Part shown: piece after piece, positions 22,771 through 33,276 of the stretch
Numbering within the stretch: the first letter of the stretch is position 1
Layout of the letters: the number at the start of each line of letters is the position of its first letter
Assembly: GCA_963556495.2 (NCBI GenBank)
Contig: OY747723.1
Coordinates: 11,564,501 to 11,628,500 of the forward strand
Reading direction: 5' to 3'
DNA from: Valencia hispanica
Lineage: Eukaryota; Chordata; Actinopteri; Cyprinodontiformes; Valenciidae
DNA length: 64,000 bases
The notes under the pieces: generated by a model
Told to the model about the DNA's origin: nothing
What the model saw: the letters and a program-made list of their open reading frames with translations, nothing else
Database searches by the model: none
Program-made: the position numbers and the translations under genes

Positions 22771-23532
22771 TCGGTCTAAACAAAATAATTTTGAGAAAAA
22801 ATTCAGAGAAAAACGTTCTGTGTTTTCATCCACAGTGAGCCATAATTATCAAAATAAACTGGTAAAATTTTTAATATAGAAGAAAATGAAATAAAATGAG
22901 GAAAGACACGCAAGCCTCTTTGCTAAACCAAATCTGCACCATGCTGCCCTTATGCCATGCTGTCCTTGTGAAAACAATTTGGTCTCTGCCCACACAGCTT
23001 GAAAGCAGAGTGGTTCTACATTATTCATGCAGGGGCAGTTTTAATGTATAAACACAGGAAAGATGTTGCATTAATATTGTGACTCAGTGAGGGAAGAAAC
23101 ATAAGGGAATCAGTCATCACCTAATGACTGCTGGCAGGTGTAGTAAAAAACACAGATAATCCTGTTACTCTGGTACCTGGTGGGGGGTAGTGGAGAGTTG
23201 AGGGAGAAGGGTATGAATCAGACAAGAACTGGATTGTGATAGCTGGACAGCTAAAAGTGATCAAGTTTGTAATTTGATTGCAGTTATTATGTTACAAAAG
23301 AGGAGAAACACCTTAGCAGTGGCGTTTTTAGTACTTCTCCAATAAGAACATTCTGACAAACTAGTTCAGCTGCAGTGAAAATCATTGCTTTAATAAGACA
23401 GTAAATAACCAGGTCATTGAGGTACACCTCAAGTGTACGTGACCTGAAAGCCCCCCAGTGAAGATTCAACACTCTGTGGAGCAGGATTATATGACCTTAT
23501 GAAGAGGATGTGTGTGTTAAATCGTGTCCTAC
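22771..23532. other. intron 55 sequence next to exon 55, nothing recognised
   Basis: No element or exon recognised. The stretch up to the exon 55 donor at 23531-23532 is AT-rich single-copy-looking sequence. Confidence 0.5.
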
Positions 23533-23722
23533 CTTCCACTGAGCCAGCAGCCTCTTGGCAGCCTCTGGCTGCTCCTGCAGCCTCTCCTTGTTAGTGGCAT
23601 TTATTAAAACATTGCAGGTGGTCTCTGCCTCCGTCAGCCAGCTGAGGAACTTCTCCAGATCGAGGTAGAATTGGTGTAGCAGCTTCAGACCAGCTTCCAC
23701 TGCTGCCTCTCTGTCTGAAACC
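23533..23722 (-). CDS. dmd: dmd exon 55 (spectrin repeats 21/22)
   Basis: 190 bp, exactly the human length. VSDREAAVEAGLKLLHQFYL and DLEKFLSWLTEAETTCNVL match human VSEREAALEETHRLLQQFPL and DLEKFLAWLTEAETTANVL. The acceptor is ATCCAG and the donor GTAGGA. It precedes the 20.9 kb intron 55. Confidence 0.98.
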
Positions 23723-24179
23723 CTGGATATGCAGACACATGTTAAGAGAGATGAAGTATTATAAAGAACTTTATAAGCATGTTTAACCTAAATAAACCTT
23801 GGACACCAAGCGGCCTGTTTTGCCCAGCCAGTTTTTCTACTTCACAGCCTGTTTCATATGCACGGCTTGCAATATGCAGCCGTGTCACAATACATTTGAG
23901 ATTTTAATAAATTAAAAGATGTTGAAATATGCTCAGATTTCATCTGGCATTTAATGCAATTGGATGTTATTATCTGAAGATTTTACGGTACACCAATTAT
24001 TTTGGTTCTGGTCCCAGTTTGGACCAGCTGGATCTCATAAAAGATGACGAATTATTATTAACATTAGTTTGAATTAAGATAAAGTTTGGTTTTCTAAAGA
24101 TACACTAGACGTTTTAAATAGGACCAGTGTGTGAAAGATTGTTTTATCAAGTTAATTAATTAGGTTTACTGAGATAAAT

Positions 24180-24500
24180 AGTCAGAGCTGGGTCTAGGCA
24201 TAGGGCCTTGGGCGTCATTTGCTGGAGGGGACACCACTGCAAGCACAAAACAAAAAAATCATATATGTCATATATAAGCCACTTCCTGTTCAATCTAGCG
24301 CACTTTCGTTTGCTGACAAGAATATAAAGGAAATATTAAATGCAGAGAGTTACTAAAGATAATGACAACCTTTGTAATTTTCTATTTAATTTGCCAGACC
24401 CTAACCGTGTCCTGCAGCACAGCACTGTGCTCTAAGGAGTGGGAGGGGCGCCAATCAACAATCTTGCCTAGGGCACAAAAAACGCTACGGCCAGTCTGTA
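24180..24500. mobile_element. hAT-like MITE candidate
   Basis: The ends carry GTCTAGGCATAGGGCCTTGGG and TTGCCTAGGGCACAAAAAAC, which look like degenerate inverted ends of a fish non-autonomous element. No coding capacity. It lies in intron 54; 23723-24179 before it has nothing recognisable. Confidence 0.4.
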
Positions 24501-24504
24501 CATA

Positions 24505-24985
24505 GTAGACTTGTAGTCAAGACCACCTAAACCGAGACCAAGACGAGACCAAGACCAAGACAGACCATGTCAAGACCAAGTCGAGACCAAGACCAAGACC
24601 AAGTCGAGACCGGAGAAAAAAAAACAGACTAGTGTTGAAGCTACGCAATAACTTGTATGAACAGCATCATACTAGGGTTCAGCCACAGTTTACATTCAAT
24701 ACATATTAGACAGTATTACTTCAACTACAGGCAATACAGAGACAGACCATGTCATGTGTGTGACTGAGCTCACTGTAAATGTTTTTGCAGACTGGGTGAG
24801 ATCAACTATGTGTAGCAATTGTATGATGGCTGTTACTGCACTAGACTTGTAGTCAAGACCGCCTAAACCGAGACCAAGACACTACCAAGACGAGAGGGTA
24901 TCGAGACCAAGACAAGACCAAGACCAAAGACCGTCAAGGCCGTGACAAGACCGAGACCACGTAAAAGTGGTCTCGAGACATACAT
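24505..24985. repeat. GAGACCAAGACC-rich element
   Basis: Two clusters of irregular GACCAAGACCGAGAC units at 24505-24620 and 24840-24980 start with nearly the same phrase, ACTTGTAGTCAAGACC. Unrelated sequence lies between. It is probably an old non-autonomous element with repetitive ends. From 24986 to exon 54 nothing was recognised. Confidence 0.6.
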
Positions 24986-25598
24986 CACTAGTACATAGTA
25001 TAATTTCTTTGCTTTCTGTTGTCACACAGAATTGCTCTTCATTTACTCAAGAATCACTGATTCCAACTGGACAATGATAGAGAGGTCATTCCATATCGGT
25101 ATCATGTTGCCTCTGCATTTAAAAATGAACTGGGTGATTAAAGTAAAAGTGCTTAACAGTGATATTTTAACTGTTTCTCTTCAGTGCAGCAAATGATTGT
25201 CATGGATGGCTGAACAACAGAGGAAGCAGAGTCACTGCTTCCCCACTTCTCTGTTTGGGACAGAGGCTGCATCCATGGGCCAGACCAGGGAGGCACTAAA
25301 AGCCTTCAGTTCTCTAAAAAGCTCCCTAAAACCAAGGTTCCCTGCAGAAGTACAGCCAATTCTTGAATGCCTTCATACCAATGAATCCCTTATTCACAGA
25401 ACACTAAGAAACCAACTGACTGGACACAGACTGGAGAAGAAAAGTAATCTTTTTTTTCCCTGGTAGCAAAGAAAATGAGCATAGCATAGCATTAGGACTA
25501 CACAGCTAAGCAGAAGATTGGTACACATTCTGCTCTTCCAATGATCCACTGACCCCTGTACCATACAAACAAAGCATTAATATAGAGTGTGTGGTTAC

Positions 25599-25753
25599 CG
25601 TTTGTTTATGTGCGCCCACGTCGCCAGCATGTTGTCATTGACTTGGGTAACTTTGTGCGTGTCATCGTTGGCATACAGTGTCAGCAGTTTGTTGGCCAGT
25701 GCGTTAGTTTCAGCCACCTGTCCCTGCCATTGCCTCAGCTCCTTCATGAAGAC
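25599..25753 (-). CDS. dmd: dmd exon 54 (spectrin repeat 21)
   Basis: 155 bp, exactly the human length. It reads VFMKELRQWQGQVAETNALA and ends TWAHINKR, where human has SWRSIHKR. The acceptor is CCGTAG and the donor GTAACC. Intron 53 is 101 bp. Confidence 0.97.
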
Positions 25754-25854
25754 CTACGGTGAAAAGGAAACGAAAGCAATCGTCTTACTTTCGATACCAA
25801 CAGATCTGTGAGTGCTAATCGTTATTCACTCAGCAGACTGATCTCCAGGCCCAC

Positions 25855-26066
25855 CCTCAGATCTGCGTGTTGTTTCTTTAGCGCGTCCGCAGTGTACGTG
25901 ATCTCCTGCCACGATTCCAACCTCCCACTGGCCTGTTTGATGAGATAGTCCACCTCCCTCTTTGCATCCAACCAGTTTGTGGAGTCCTGCAGCATGTTAA
26001 GGATTTGTTTGAGCCTGTCAGAGAGTTTGGTCTGAGAGTCTTCCCAGTGGGTCTGAAGCTTGTCAA
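25855..26066 (-). CDS. dmd: dmd exon 53 (spectrin repeats 20/21)
   Basis: 212 bp, exactly the human length. MLQDSTNWLDAKREVDYLIK and GRLESWQEITYTADALKKQ match human MLKDSTQWLEAKEEAEQVLG and AKLESWKEGPYTVDAIQKK. The acceptor is CCACAG and the donor GTGGGC. The intron to exon 52 is 89 bp. Confidence 0.98.
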
Positions 26067-26155
26067 CTGTGGTGGAAGAAAAACAAAACACTAGTGGAAT
26101 GAAGCATTTAACACAGGAATGCTGTGAGGGTCCAGTGAAGGTGTGTGTGCCTCAC

Positions 26156-26273
26156 TGCGTTCTGTGATAGCATTGCGCGTGTCCTGGTTGCTGGTCTTGT
26201 TCTTTAGATTTTGTGCTGCTGTTACTTGTTTCTCCAGTAGGGGGCGACGCTTGTCGAGCTCCTGCAAAGATGC
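26156..26273 (-). CDS. dmd: dmd exon 52 (spectrin repeat 20)
   Basis: 118 bp, exactly the human length, phase 0 in and one base over. LDKRRPLLEKQVTAAQNLKN followed by KTSNQDTRNAITER is nearly identical to human. The acceptor is TTTCAG and the donor GTGAGG. Confidence 0.98.
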
Positions 26274-26435
26274 CTGAAACAAGCAATGCAATACATGCAA
26301 CTCAATTTCCCATTTGGAGAAAGAAACTACTTCATGCAAAATTATCGGTATTCACCATCTAAATCATACACCCATGTGAATGCTGTGCCACTTGGCTTGA
26401 GCACAGTTAAATTTGAGCTGCTCTAAGATCTTCAC

Positions 26436-26605
26436 CTTGAGCTGGCTTATATTGTCGTTGATGTCGTCCAGGTCAGCAACCACCACTTGCTTGTTTTGCA
26501 CCATGTTATCCAGCATCTTCAGCCAATCAGTGAGCTCAGCCCAGGATTTGTTAAACTGCTGGAGTGCGGCAGATTCAGGCTGGGAACTTCCTATCAGGCC
26601 TTCAT
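26436..26605 (-). CDS. dmd: dmd exon 51 (short hinge 3, start of spectrin repeat 20)
   Basis: 170 bp against 233 in human: 21 codons fewer, same phase. After a short linker, FNKSWAELTDWLKMLDNM matches human FNRAWTELTDWLSLLDQV, and DLDDINDNISQLK matches DLEDINEMIIKQK. The loss is all in the hinge 3 part. The Met that starts human isoform Dp140 lies in that part and has no equivalent; the first Met here is inside repeat 20. The acceptor is TGCCAG and the donor GTGAAG. Confidence 0.95.
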
Positions 26606-27416
26606 CTGGCAAGTACACATGATATTAGAGTTTGCGGAGTTAGGAAATGCTAGAAATACCCATTTACTAGCACCCTCCCAGCATAGCAGACTTGCAGAAC
26701 ATTATAAAGAGATTACGACCAGGGGTGTAACGGTACATACCATTACACCCCTAATTAGGATTATAAAGGCAACATTATTTTGTGGATAAAGGTGCTCTGA
26801 GACTTTCTCTCTGTGTGTGTGAACAAAATGACTAGAATGACCTGAAATTCAAAGTTTCAGACTTAAGACTTGTCTGTATTTACCCGAGACTTGACTTGAG
26901 AACAACAACTTGAGACCTACTTGAGACTTGCAAAATAATATCTTGGTCCCACCTCTGAACAGCAGATCTTATCCTTATTGTGAATCTGTGACAAGACTTG
27001 ACAACTACCATTCACTGACCCTCTTTTTTCCAATCCAACTGAGCTTTTGAGCTATTCAGTAAAGAGGAACATTTTAACATTCTGGACAATAGATGTCCAA
27101 AATTGGTAGAGAATATGTTTTATTTTTTGTTGGTGTATAACTTACAATCCTAATAATATAGAATGAAGTTTGTAGTTGTGACATGACAATGAGAACAAAG
27201 CTCATGCCTGTTACTGCAAGGCAATGTTGTAAATGAAGAAAAAGCTCCATAAAGAACTGACGAGAAGTTTGTGTTTCTTACATGTTTAGTTGCCTCATTA
27301 GTATCTTTCCCAGTTAAGTAGCCGACTCCTTGCATGAGAAATTTTTCTGGTGTTGAAAATTGATTGCAAATGAAGTATTACAAATTGACTGATCTGCAAA
27401 AGGAGTAACGACTTAC
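26606..27416. other. intron 50 with small repeat remnants
   Basis: It contains a short inverted pair AGGGGTGTAACGGT/ACCATTACACCCCT at 26724-26755, typical of hAT-like MITE ends, and a stretch of GAGACTTG-like words at 26850-26950 resembling the element in intron 54. The rest shows nothing. Confidence 0.5.
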
Positions 27417-27516
27417 AGGCTTTTTTGGAGACGAGAGCAGCAGCCATCCTGTCCTTATGCTGCTGCAGCAGCTCCAGAATCACTGTCCAGTCCTCCCTTA
27501 GCTTCACATGTTTCCC
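27417..27516 (-). CDS. dmd: dmd exon 50 (end of repeat 19, into hinge 3)
   Basis: 100 bp against 109 in human, three codons fewer, leaving one base for exon 51 as in human. It starts GKHVKLREDWTVILELLQQH and ends SKKA. The acceptor is TGGCAG and the donor GTAAGT. The human end of this exon is proline-rich hinge sequence, which is largely missing here. Confidence 0.92.
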
Positions 27517-27811
27517 CTGCCATCATCAACACATGGAAAATACACACACAATGCAAGTCATTGCTAACAAAGGGTTCAAGGTGTGCTTGTGCAAATACAA
27601 TCAAAGGAGTTTAGTTGAAAACTTCAGCAGAACTTTTTCAAGCCTGATAGGAGTGTGTGCCTTTGATCTGAGACATTTGAATTAAGATGATATAAATTTG
27701 ATGGAAGAAAAGGTGAACAAAATAGTTTTCTGCACCTCATCTTAACAGAGATAACAGGTGCTGTGAAAAAAGTCATTCGCTGTGTGTAGTTAAAGTTCAG
27801 CAGTTACTCAC

Positions 27812-27910
27812 CTTCTGTAGCCGTCCTGGAGAAGTCTGCTTGAACATCTGATTAGCTCGCTCCAAAACAAACTCTACCTCTGGCTTCTTCAGTTGAACGT
27901 CCTCAATGAG
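27812..27910 (-). CDS. dmd: dmd exon 49 (spectrin repeat 19)
   Basis: 99 bp against 102 in human, one codon fewer. VQLKKPEVEFVLERANQMFK corresponds to human VQAKQPDVEEILSKGQHLYK. The acceptor is CAACAG and the donor GTGAGT. The intron to exon 48 is only 114 bp. Confidence 0.94.
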
Positions 27911-28024
27911 CTGTTGGAAGGGTGCACTTATTATTTCACCTAAATTCAACAAGTCAGCATTTTTTGTTTAAATATAAAAATAAGACTTATGGTTAATATT
28001 AGTAAGAAGAAAAAGTTGCAGCAC

Positions 28025-28174
28025 CCTGGGTGGTGGCTCCTCAGGACCCTGCTCCAGTTTGGCTCTGGTGTTTGATGCCCAGGCTGATAGGTCATCCAGC
28101 TGACCCTGGAGCTTCAAAAGCTCCTTTAGCAGACCTTCGATCTCCAGCTGACGCTCAGGTAGGGCCTTGGACAC
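28025..28174 (-). CDS. dmd: dmd exon 48 (spectrin repeat 19)
   Basis: 150 bp against 186 in human, twelve codons fewer. It starts VSKALPERQLEIEGLLKEL, where human has VSRALPEKQGEIEAQIKDL, and ends GPEEPPPR. The acceptor is TTTAG. The donor GTGCTG is weak but gives phase 0 and joins exon 49 in frame. Confidence 0.94.
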
Positions 28175-28339
28175 CTAAAGGAAAACCGCGGTACGCACAA
28201 TTTGGTACTGTCAACAGACATGTAAAAAAGAAAAAAAAGAAGGAAAATACCCCGTTTTTTAAATTGAGCTTTTTTTTTAACATATGAAATATGTAAGATG
28301 AAGAGCTTTACCAGGATTTACTTTTAGAACTCTTAGGAT

Positions 28340-28620
28340 TCAAAATGAAAGTAGCAGCACAAGTATGATGGTGGAGGGGTAATGGTCTGGGCTGGAAAGC
28401 AACCACAGCACCAGGGCACCTTGCAGTCACTGATTCAGCAATAACACCTCTATCTCTTAGTCTTTTAGGGTGAGGTCATCTGTCCAACAGTAACAACTTG
28501 GTCTAGACTTCGATCTCCTTGCAGAGCTATGCAGAAACCTATGTTTGCTAAGCTCAAAAAAATATCTGTGCTCGACATTTTGGCCGTTCATGGTGGCAGC
28601 ATGCTCTTGTAGCTCTATTA
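28340..28620 (+). mobile_element. Tc1-like transposase fragment
   Basis: The plus strand has GATGGTGGAGGGGTAATGG followed by CTGGGCTGGAAAGC and GGGCACCTTGCAGTCACTGA, the GGGSVMVW...GHLAVI part of a Tc1-like transposase. Short and frameshifted, inside intron 47. Confidence 0.6.
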
Positions 28621-28639
28621 CGTTAGTTCTGATTTGTTC

Positions 28640-28882
28640 TTTTTGTTGAGTTTTGGTAATATTTTTTTACGTTAAGGGAATGAATGTTTGGGCAATTATA
28701 CCCACTGTTTGGATGCTGTGCAAATGGAAGGATTTGTTGCTCTAGCTTTTTCACAGTTGTCATGATGAGAGACCAGAGATCCTTTCTGCCCACAGCATCG
28801 TCATCTACAATGACTCTTTGAAGATTCTTGGATGACACAAATTTGATTTCCCTTTGTGATAAAAGTATTTTTCAATTGAATT
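28640..28882 (+). mobile_element. Rex1-like LINE 3' tail fragment
   Basis: The segment ATGATGAGAGACCAGAGATC, CTTTCTGCCCACAGC and the final AAAAGTATTTTTCAATTGAA resembles the 3' end of Rex1-type LINEs. It lies about 90 bp from exon 47. Confidence 0.55.
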
Positions 28883-28971
28883 GGTGTCAAATTCCACATC
28901 TTATGGTTTGTAATCCCAAATCTCCACAATTCAGCTGGACTGTTGTAATATCAGTAGTTGTAGTTGCTTAC

Positions 28972-29097
28972 CTGAAACCAGCGAGTGTTGATGCCCCTGA
29001 TGTCCTTGTGCTTGTCAGCAGGAAGGTTTAGCATATTTTGCTTGGAGTTCAGATTCTCCACTACCAACTTCTTGGCAGGAAGCTCCTCCACACGTGT
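28972..29097 (-). CDS. dmd: dmd exon 47 (spectrin repeat 18)
   Basis: 126 bp against 150 in human, eight codons fewer. VEELPAKKLVVENLN matches human VEELPLRQGILKQLN, and the end INTRWFQ matches TNLQWIK. The acceptor is TTTAAG and the donor GTAAGC. The missing codons fall in the loop where human has a proline-containing stretch. Confidence 0.93.
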
Positions 29098-29935
29098 CTT
29101 AAACACATGATCATTGAAAATATTCATTTCATGTAGCCTTTGCAGGTCTTACAGGCCAGAAACTCTGCAAGGCAATAGACGTTAATTCCTCATTTCCACT
29201 GAGCGGTAAGGCACTGGTGGGTGCTTTTCGGTACACAAGTTAATGATCCGGAGTGTTTAGGAGAGCATTACCACTGCCAGTTTTATTCTCACTGGGCAGG
29301 TGGGGTTAAACCCAAAACACCCAACGTGGCATCTCATGCTTGTCAAAAGCAGTTACATTTTTCTATACCCAAAATAATGGATTGTCTTGTGTGTCACCCA
29401 CAGCGCCACCCTAACCTTACCATTGTCCTATGGACCTACAACTGAAGGGGATATAGGAATGGTGTGGTACAGGTCGGATGTATGGCCTGTTTTTACATTA
29501 GAAACAGACAAAAGTGTCCTGAACCGCACTGACCCATGTTGTACTGCTCAGTGGAAACCAGGTAATATAGACCTACAAATATATTCATATATACAGACCC
29601 TTTCCAATAAATTAGAATATCATGGAAAAGTTTATTTCCATAATTCCATTCAAAATGGTAAACTTTCATAGATGATAGATTCAGGGCCCACAACTTAAAC
29701 AATTTCAAGTATTTAGTTGTTTATTTGTACATAGTTTGGGCTTCCAGCTCATAAAACCCACAAAGACAGGAATTAAAAAAATTTGAATACTTTGAAGAAA
29801 TCACCATTTACTTCTCAGTTTTTGCAGAAAAAAAACAAAGCAATTAGGATCACATCAAATCAATCAAAATATGGTGCTTTCAAAATGATATGTCAGTCTT
29901 CAATACTTAGTAGGGAATCCCTTTGCCTTAACCCT

Positions 29936-30690
29936 CTTATCCTCCTTAAATATTTACATTGTATTTACTCCTTGTGCACAAAAAGATGCATTGGAGACTT
30001 ATGTGTGTATAATATTTTACAATATAACATAAGTCCCAATTCTTTTTACACGAATTTTATCCTTAGCTTCAGTACTCACAAAATATAATAAAATGTTTGT
30101 GTGTTTCTGAGATTTAACCCCTTTAATGCCAGATTTCATATTAAAATCTGCACTGTGAAAAAAAAAAAGAAAAAAAAATCATAATTTTGTTTTAAGGGTG
30201 AAATTGTCACAGCCTTGGAGTGTCAACAGAGGGCATAAAAACATTTTTGATTTACTTGGTATTTTTTGTATAGTCCAAGATTTTCAAAAAATGTCACGCA
30301 TTTACCCCTCGTGCACGAAAAAAATGCTCATACAAAACGTCCTACGGAAATATGTTGTAATATTACATAACTGTTTCTTTTTTTACATGAATTTCATCTG
30401 TAGCTTCAGTTGTCACAAAATATAATAAAATGTTTGTGTGTTTCTGAGATTTAACCCCTTCAATGCGAGATTTTATATTAAAACCTGCACTGCGAAAAAA
30501 AAAAAAAAAGAAGAAATCATATAATTGTTTTGTATGCTTTGTCCAGAGGACTTGTTTTAGGTGTGAATTGTCAGAGCCTTGGAGTGTCAACAGAGGGCAT
30601 AACAAGATTTTTGATTTACTTTGTATTTTTTGTGCAGTTTAAGATTTTCTAAAAATGTCACGTATTTACCCCTCGTGCACAAAAAAAATG
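29936..30690 (+). repeat. tandem duplication of about 365 bp
   Basis: Two successive copies share CACAAAATATAATAAAATG, TTTGTGTGTTTCTGAGATTT, GCCTTGGAGTGTCAACAGAG and ATTTACCCCTCGTGCAC. They lie in the left part of the piggyBac-like insert. Confidence 0.85.
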
Positions 30691-30734
30691 GTAATACAAA
30701 GATAGCCAGTTGAACAGATTAATACAAGGAACAA

Positions 30735-31202
30735 TTATGTGTGCGTGTGGAGAGCCCGGGGGGGGGGGATCAATGGACGTATGTGTGGGAGGGGGTGGGG
30801 TGGGGGGGCACTAATGGCTGAAGGCAGGCACGGCTTCTGCTGTGCCACCTCCTGAACCTCCGCCCTTGGGTGTTTTGTGCTGATGAGGAGTACATTCCGG
30901 CCGCGCTTTGGAACGTAGCTCACAGAGCTCCTGAATCCAATGAGCTGTTCGTCCACAAAGACATCTTCGTCCGGGTTGTACGCGATAGGGAGCCGGGCGA
31001 CCCAGAGGTCCCACACCTCCCAGAGGGGAGCGAGGTTGTCTGGCAGCCTCAGTCGGCGTGCTGGTCTGGTCAACCGGTCATCAAAACGTGATGTTTCTGC
31101 CGGAGTCCTGAACCTTTTATGGGACATTTCAGCCATGAAAATCAGCCTCCCGGTCTCCTCTTCCCAGAGGCTTCTGGTGGATTTGCCCTGGGAGCCCTGC
31201 AC
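30735..31202 (-). pseudogene. piggyBac-type transposase remnant with internal deletion
   Basis: The minus strand reads FMAEMSHKRFRTPAETSRFD, then LAPLWEVWDLWVARLPIAYN and DEDVFVDEQLIGFR, the piggyBac DDE core with its conserved DEQL. Directly after, it jumps to KRGRNVLLISTKHPRAEVQE, which in the family lies far downstream, so the middle of the catalytic domain is missing. It then runs into low-complexity sequence. Confidence 0.8.
30787..30808 (+). other. G-quadruplex-forming motif
   Basis: Four G runs (3, 5, 4 and 7 G) are separated by single bases A, T, T. A second run of ten G lies just upstream near 30759. The G-rich strand is the template strand of dmd. Confidence 0.7.
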
Positions 31203-31624
31203 CCCAGCTAGGATGAGCAGCTGAAGAAAGCACAGAGCTCAACGGCGTCAACATGTATCCAGCTGGCACACCTTCTCTTCCCCTGACAGATTACAATAGG
31301 ATCTCTTCTGTTAAATAAAAAAAAAAACTGTCAATATTATGTATGCTGGTGACCGCATAGTGGGTGATCCTGGGTGATGGCGGATGTCTGGTGGCCGAAA
31401 GGGAAGGCTGACCTCAGGCCTCGGGGACCAGGTGATGCCGCTTGAACTTGAACTTGATGCTAGGGCTTGAACTCTGTTGTACCTTATTCTCATGCTTGCA
31501 GTAGAAAGAAAATAAACCTGATCCGAGTCAGGTATATAAACTTTTGATCAGCCAGGACACCTGTGTAAATAAACCCAGTCCTGGGGTTGTTTTTGTAAAC
31601 TACTTAGCCTACTTCTTTGATGTT

Positions 31625-32250
31625 TAATTAAATTAAATTAAATTAAGTTTATTTATATAGCGCCAATTCACAATAGATGTCATCTCAAGGCACTTAACAA
31701 GAAGTAATTTCAATACATTTATACAAACATTCCAATCAGTTAAAAAGTTTCCTATTTAAGGAATCCCAGCAGATTGCATCAGTCATTGGCGTGAGGTTGG
31801 GCAGACTTTCCAACCACAGCAATCCTTCAGCAATCCCTCATACTGAGCAAGCATGTAGCAACGGTGGAGAGGAAAAACTCCCCTTTAACAGGAAGAAACC
31901 TCCAACAGAACCAGGCTCAGTAGGAGCGGCCATCTGCCACGACCGTCTGGGGGTTTGAGAAGACAGAGCAGAAACACAGAAGGAGCAGAAGATCTGATAT
32001 AAGAGAACTTTCTATGTTACAGAAAGTAAAAAGTTGCTAACATGACACAGTGGATGTTCAGTTACTGGGAGGATCATCCCAGTCGATAACCCCCGTCCAA
32101 CCAAACAATAAATACGTTGGTGAATTTTAGAATTGTTGCACCATATAGAATAATTATTCATATACAGCGAGGCTTTGATGAAAATGTAAGACGTGGACAG
32201 TGTGCATAAGAACCCCCCACATCTTCTGAAAAAGTACTCACATCTTTCAT
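31625..32250. mobile_element. unclassified teleost interspersed repeat
   Basis: It begins with AAATTAAATTAAATTAAGTT and TTTATATAGCGCCAATTCAC, followed by GGAAAAACTCCCCTTTAAC and AGGAAGAAACCTCCAACAG. This phrase set is common in fish genomes; its class is not certain to me. It lies inside the piggyBac-like insert. Confidence 0.5.
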
Positions 32251-32824
32251 CTCAATATCTGTGAAGCACTTTGAACTTTACATCAGTGCACAGGTGCACA
32301 AACACACACAGAACAAACATACAAAAGGGTCGTTTTCAGACCATGAGCTGATTTTCGTCTTTCACGAAAAGACTAAATTTTGGAGGAAAATTGCACGAAC
32401 ACAAATAGCAAACATTTTTAACAGATATATGGAAATTCTTGTATGACAACCCTAAAAGACCCAAACCATTTTTGTTCGAAATATGTATTACACTGTGCAG
32501 TCAAAGCCCCCCCCTCGAATCCTACAATTTTAGTGAGGGGTTTAGTCATTGCCCTGCCATATAATGAAAAAAATATGTCATTTGGTCGAAAACAGTAAAC
32601 ACTATAATTATAGTCTGACTGTTGTAAAAACCCAAATATAATATATAACAAAACAATTTATGCTAATATTTAGGCTTATTAGAAAAATCTAGTTTACATT
32701 GGAGTCAATGGCACAAAAAATGACGGAGGGTGTACTCTACTAAAGGATGCCAGCATTATATTAAATGGATTAAGTAAAACAAATTATTATTATTTTTTTG
32801 TGTAATTCCCCCCAAAATAGGAGG

Positions 32825-33276
32825 TTAATCACTGCCTCGATGCACAGTGGCATTGAGGCAATCAGCCTGTGGCATTGCCTGGGAGTTATTGAAGCCCAGA
32901 TTTCCCTGATGCTTGCTCTCAGCTCTTCTTTGTTTTTGGGTCTATTGCCCCTCATTTTCCTCTTGATAATACCCCTTAGATTCTCAATGGGATTCAGGTC
33001 CGGCGAGTTGGCTGGCCAGTCAAGCACTGTGATGGCATGGGCATCAAACCAGGTTTTGGTGCTTCTGGCAGTATGGGCAGGGGCCAGGTCCTGCTGGAAG
33101 ATGAAATCTGCATCTTCATACAGATCCTCAGCAGAAGGAATCATGAAGTCCTCTAAAACATTCTGGTAGACTGATGCGGTGACCTTGGATTTAAGAAAGC
33201 AGGGTTTACCAACACCTGCATCAGACATTGCACCACAAATCATGACTGATTGTGGATATTTCACACTGGACCTCAA
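32825..33276 (-). pseudogene. Tc1-like transposase, C-terminal half, truncated
   Basis: Open on the minus strand with SVMICGAMSDAGVGKPCFLK, then FIFQQDLAPAHTA (second catalytic Asp) and LDWPANSPDLNPIENLRGII (third catalytic residue, Glu). The final codons after EAVI are separated by the TTAA insertion; the expected end (KAKGIPY then stop) is found on the other side at about 29908-29931. Upstream of 33276 the N-terminal half is frameshifted. Confidence 0.85.

Larger units (their letters stand above)
29932..32824. mobile_element. piggyBac-like insertion at TTAA
   Basis: A 2.9 kb insert flanked by TTAA at 29928-29931 and 32825-32828, inside the end of the Tc1-like transposase. The left end starts CCCTCTTATCC; the right end, inverted, starts CCTCCTATTTTGG, so the terminal repeats are weak. 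It contains the piggyBac transposase remnant below. Duplicated TTAA is the hallmark of this superfamily. Confidence 0.75.
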
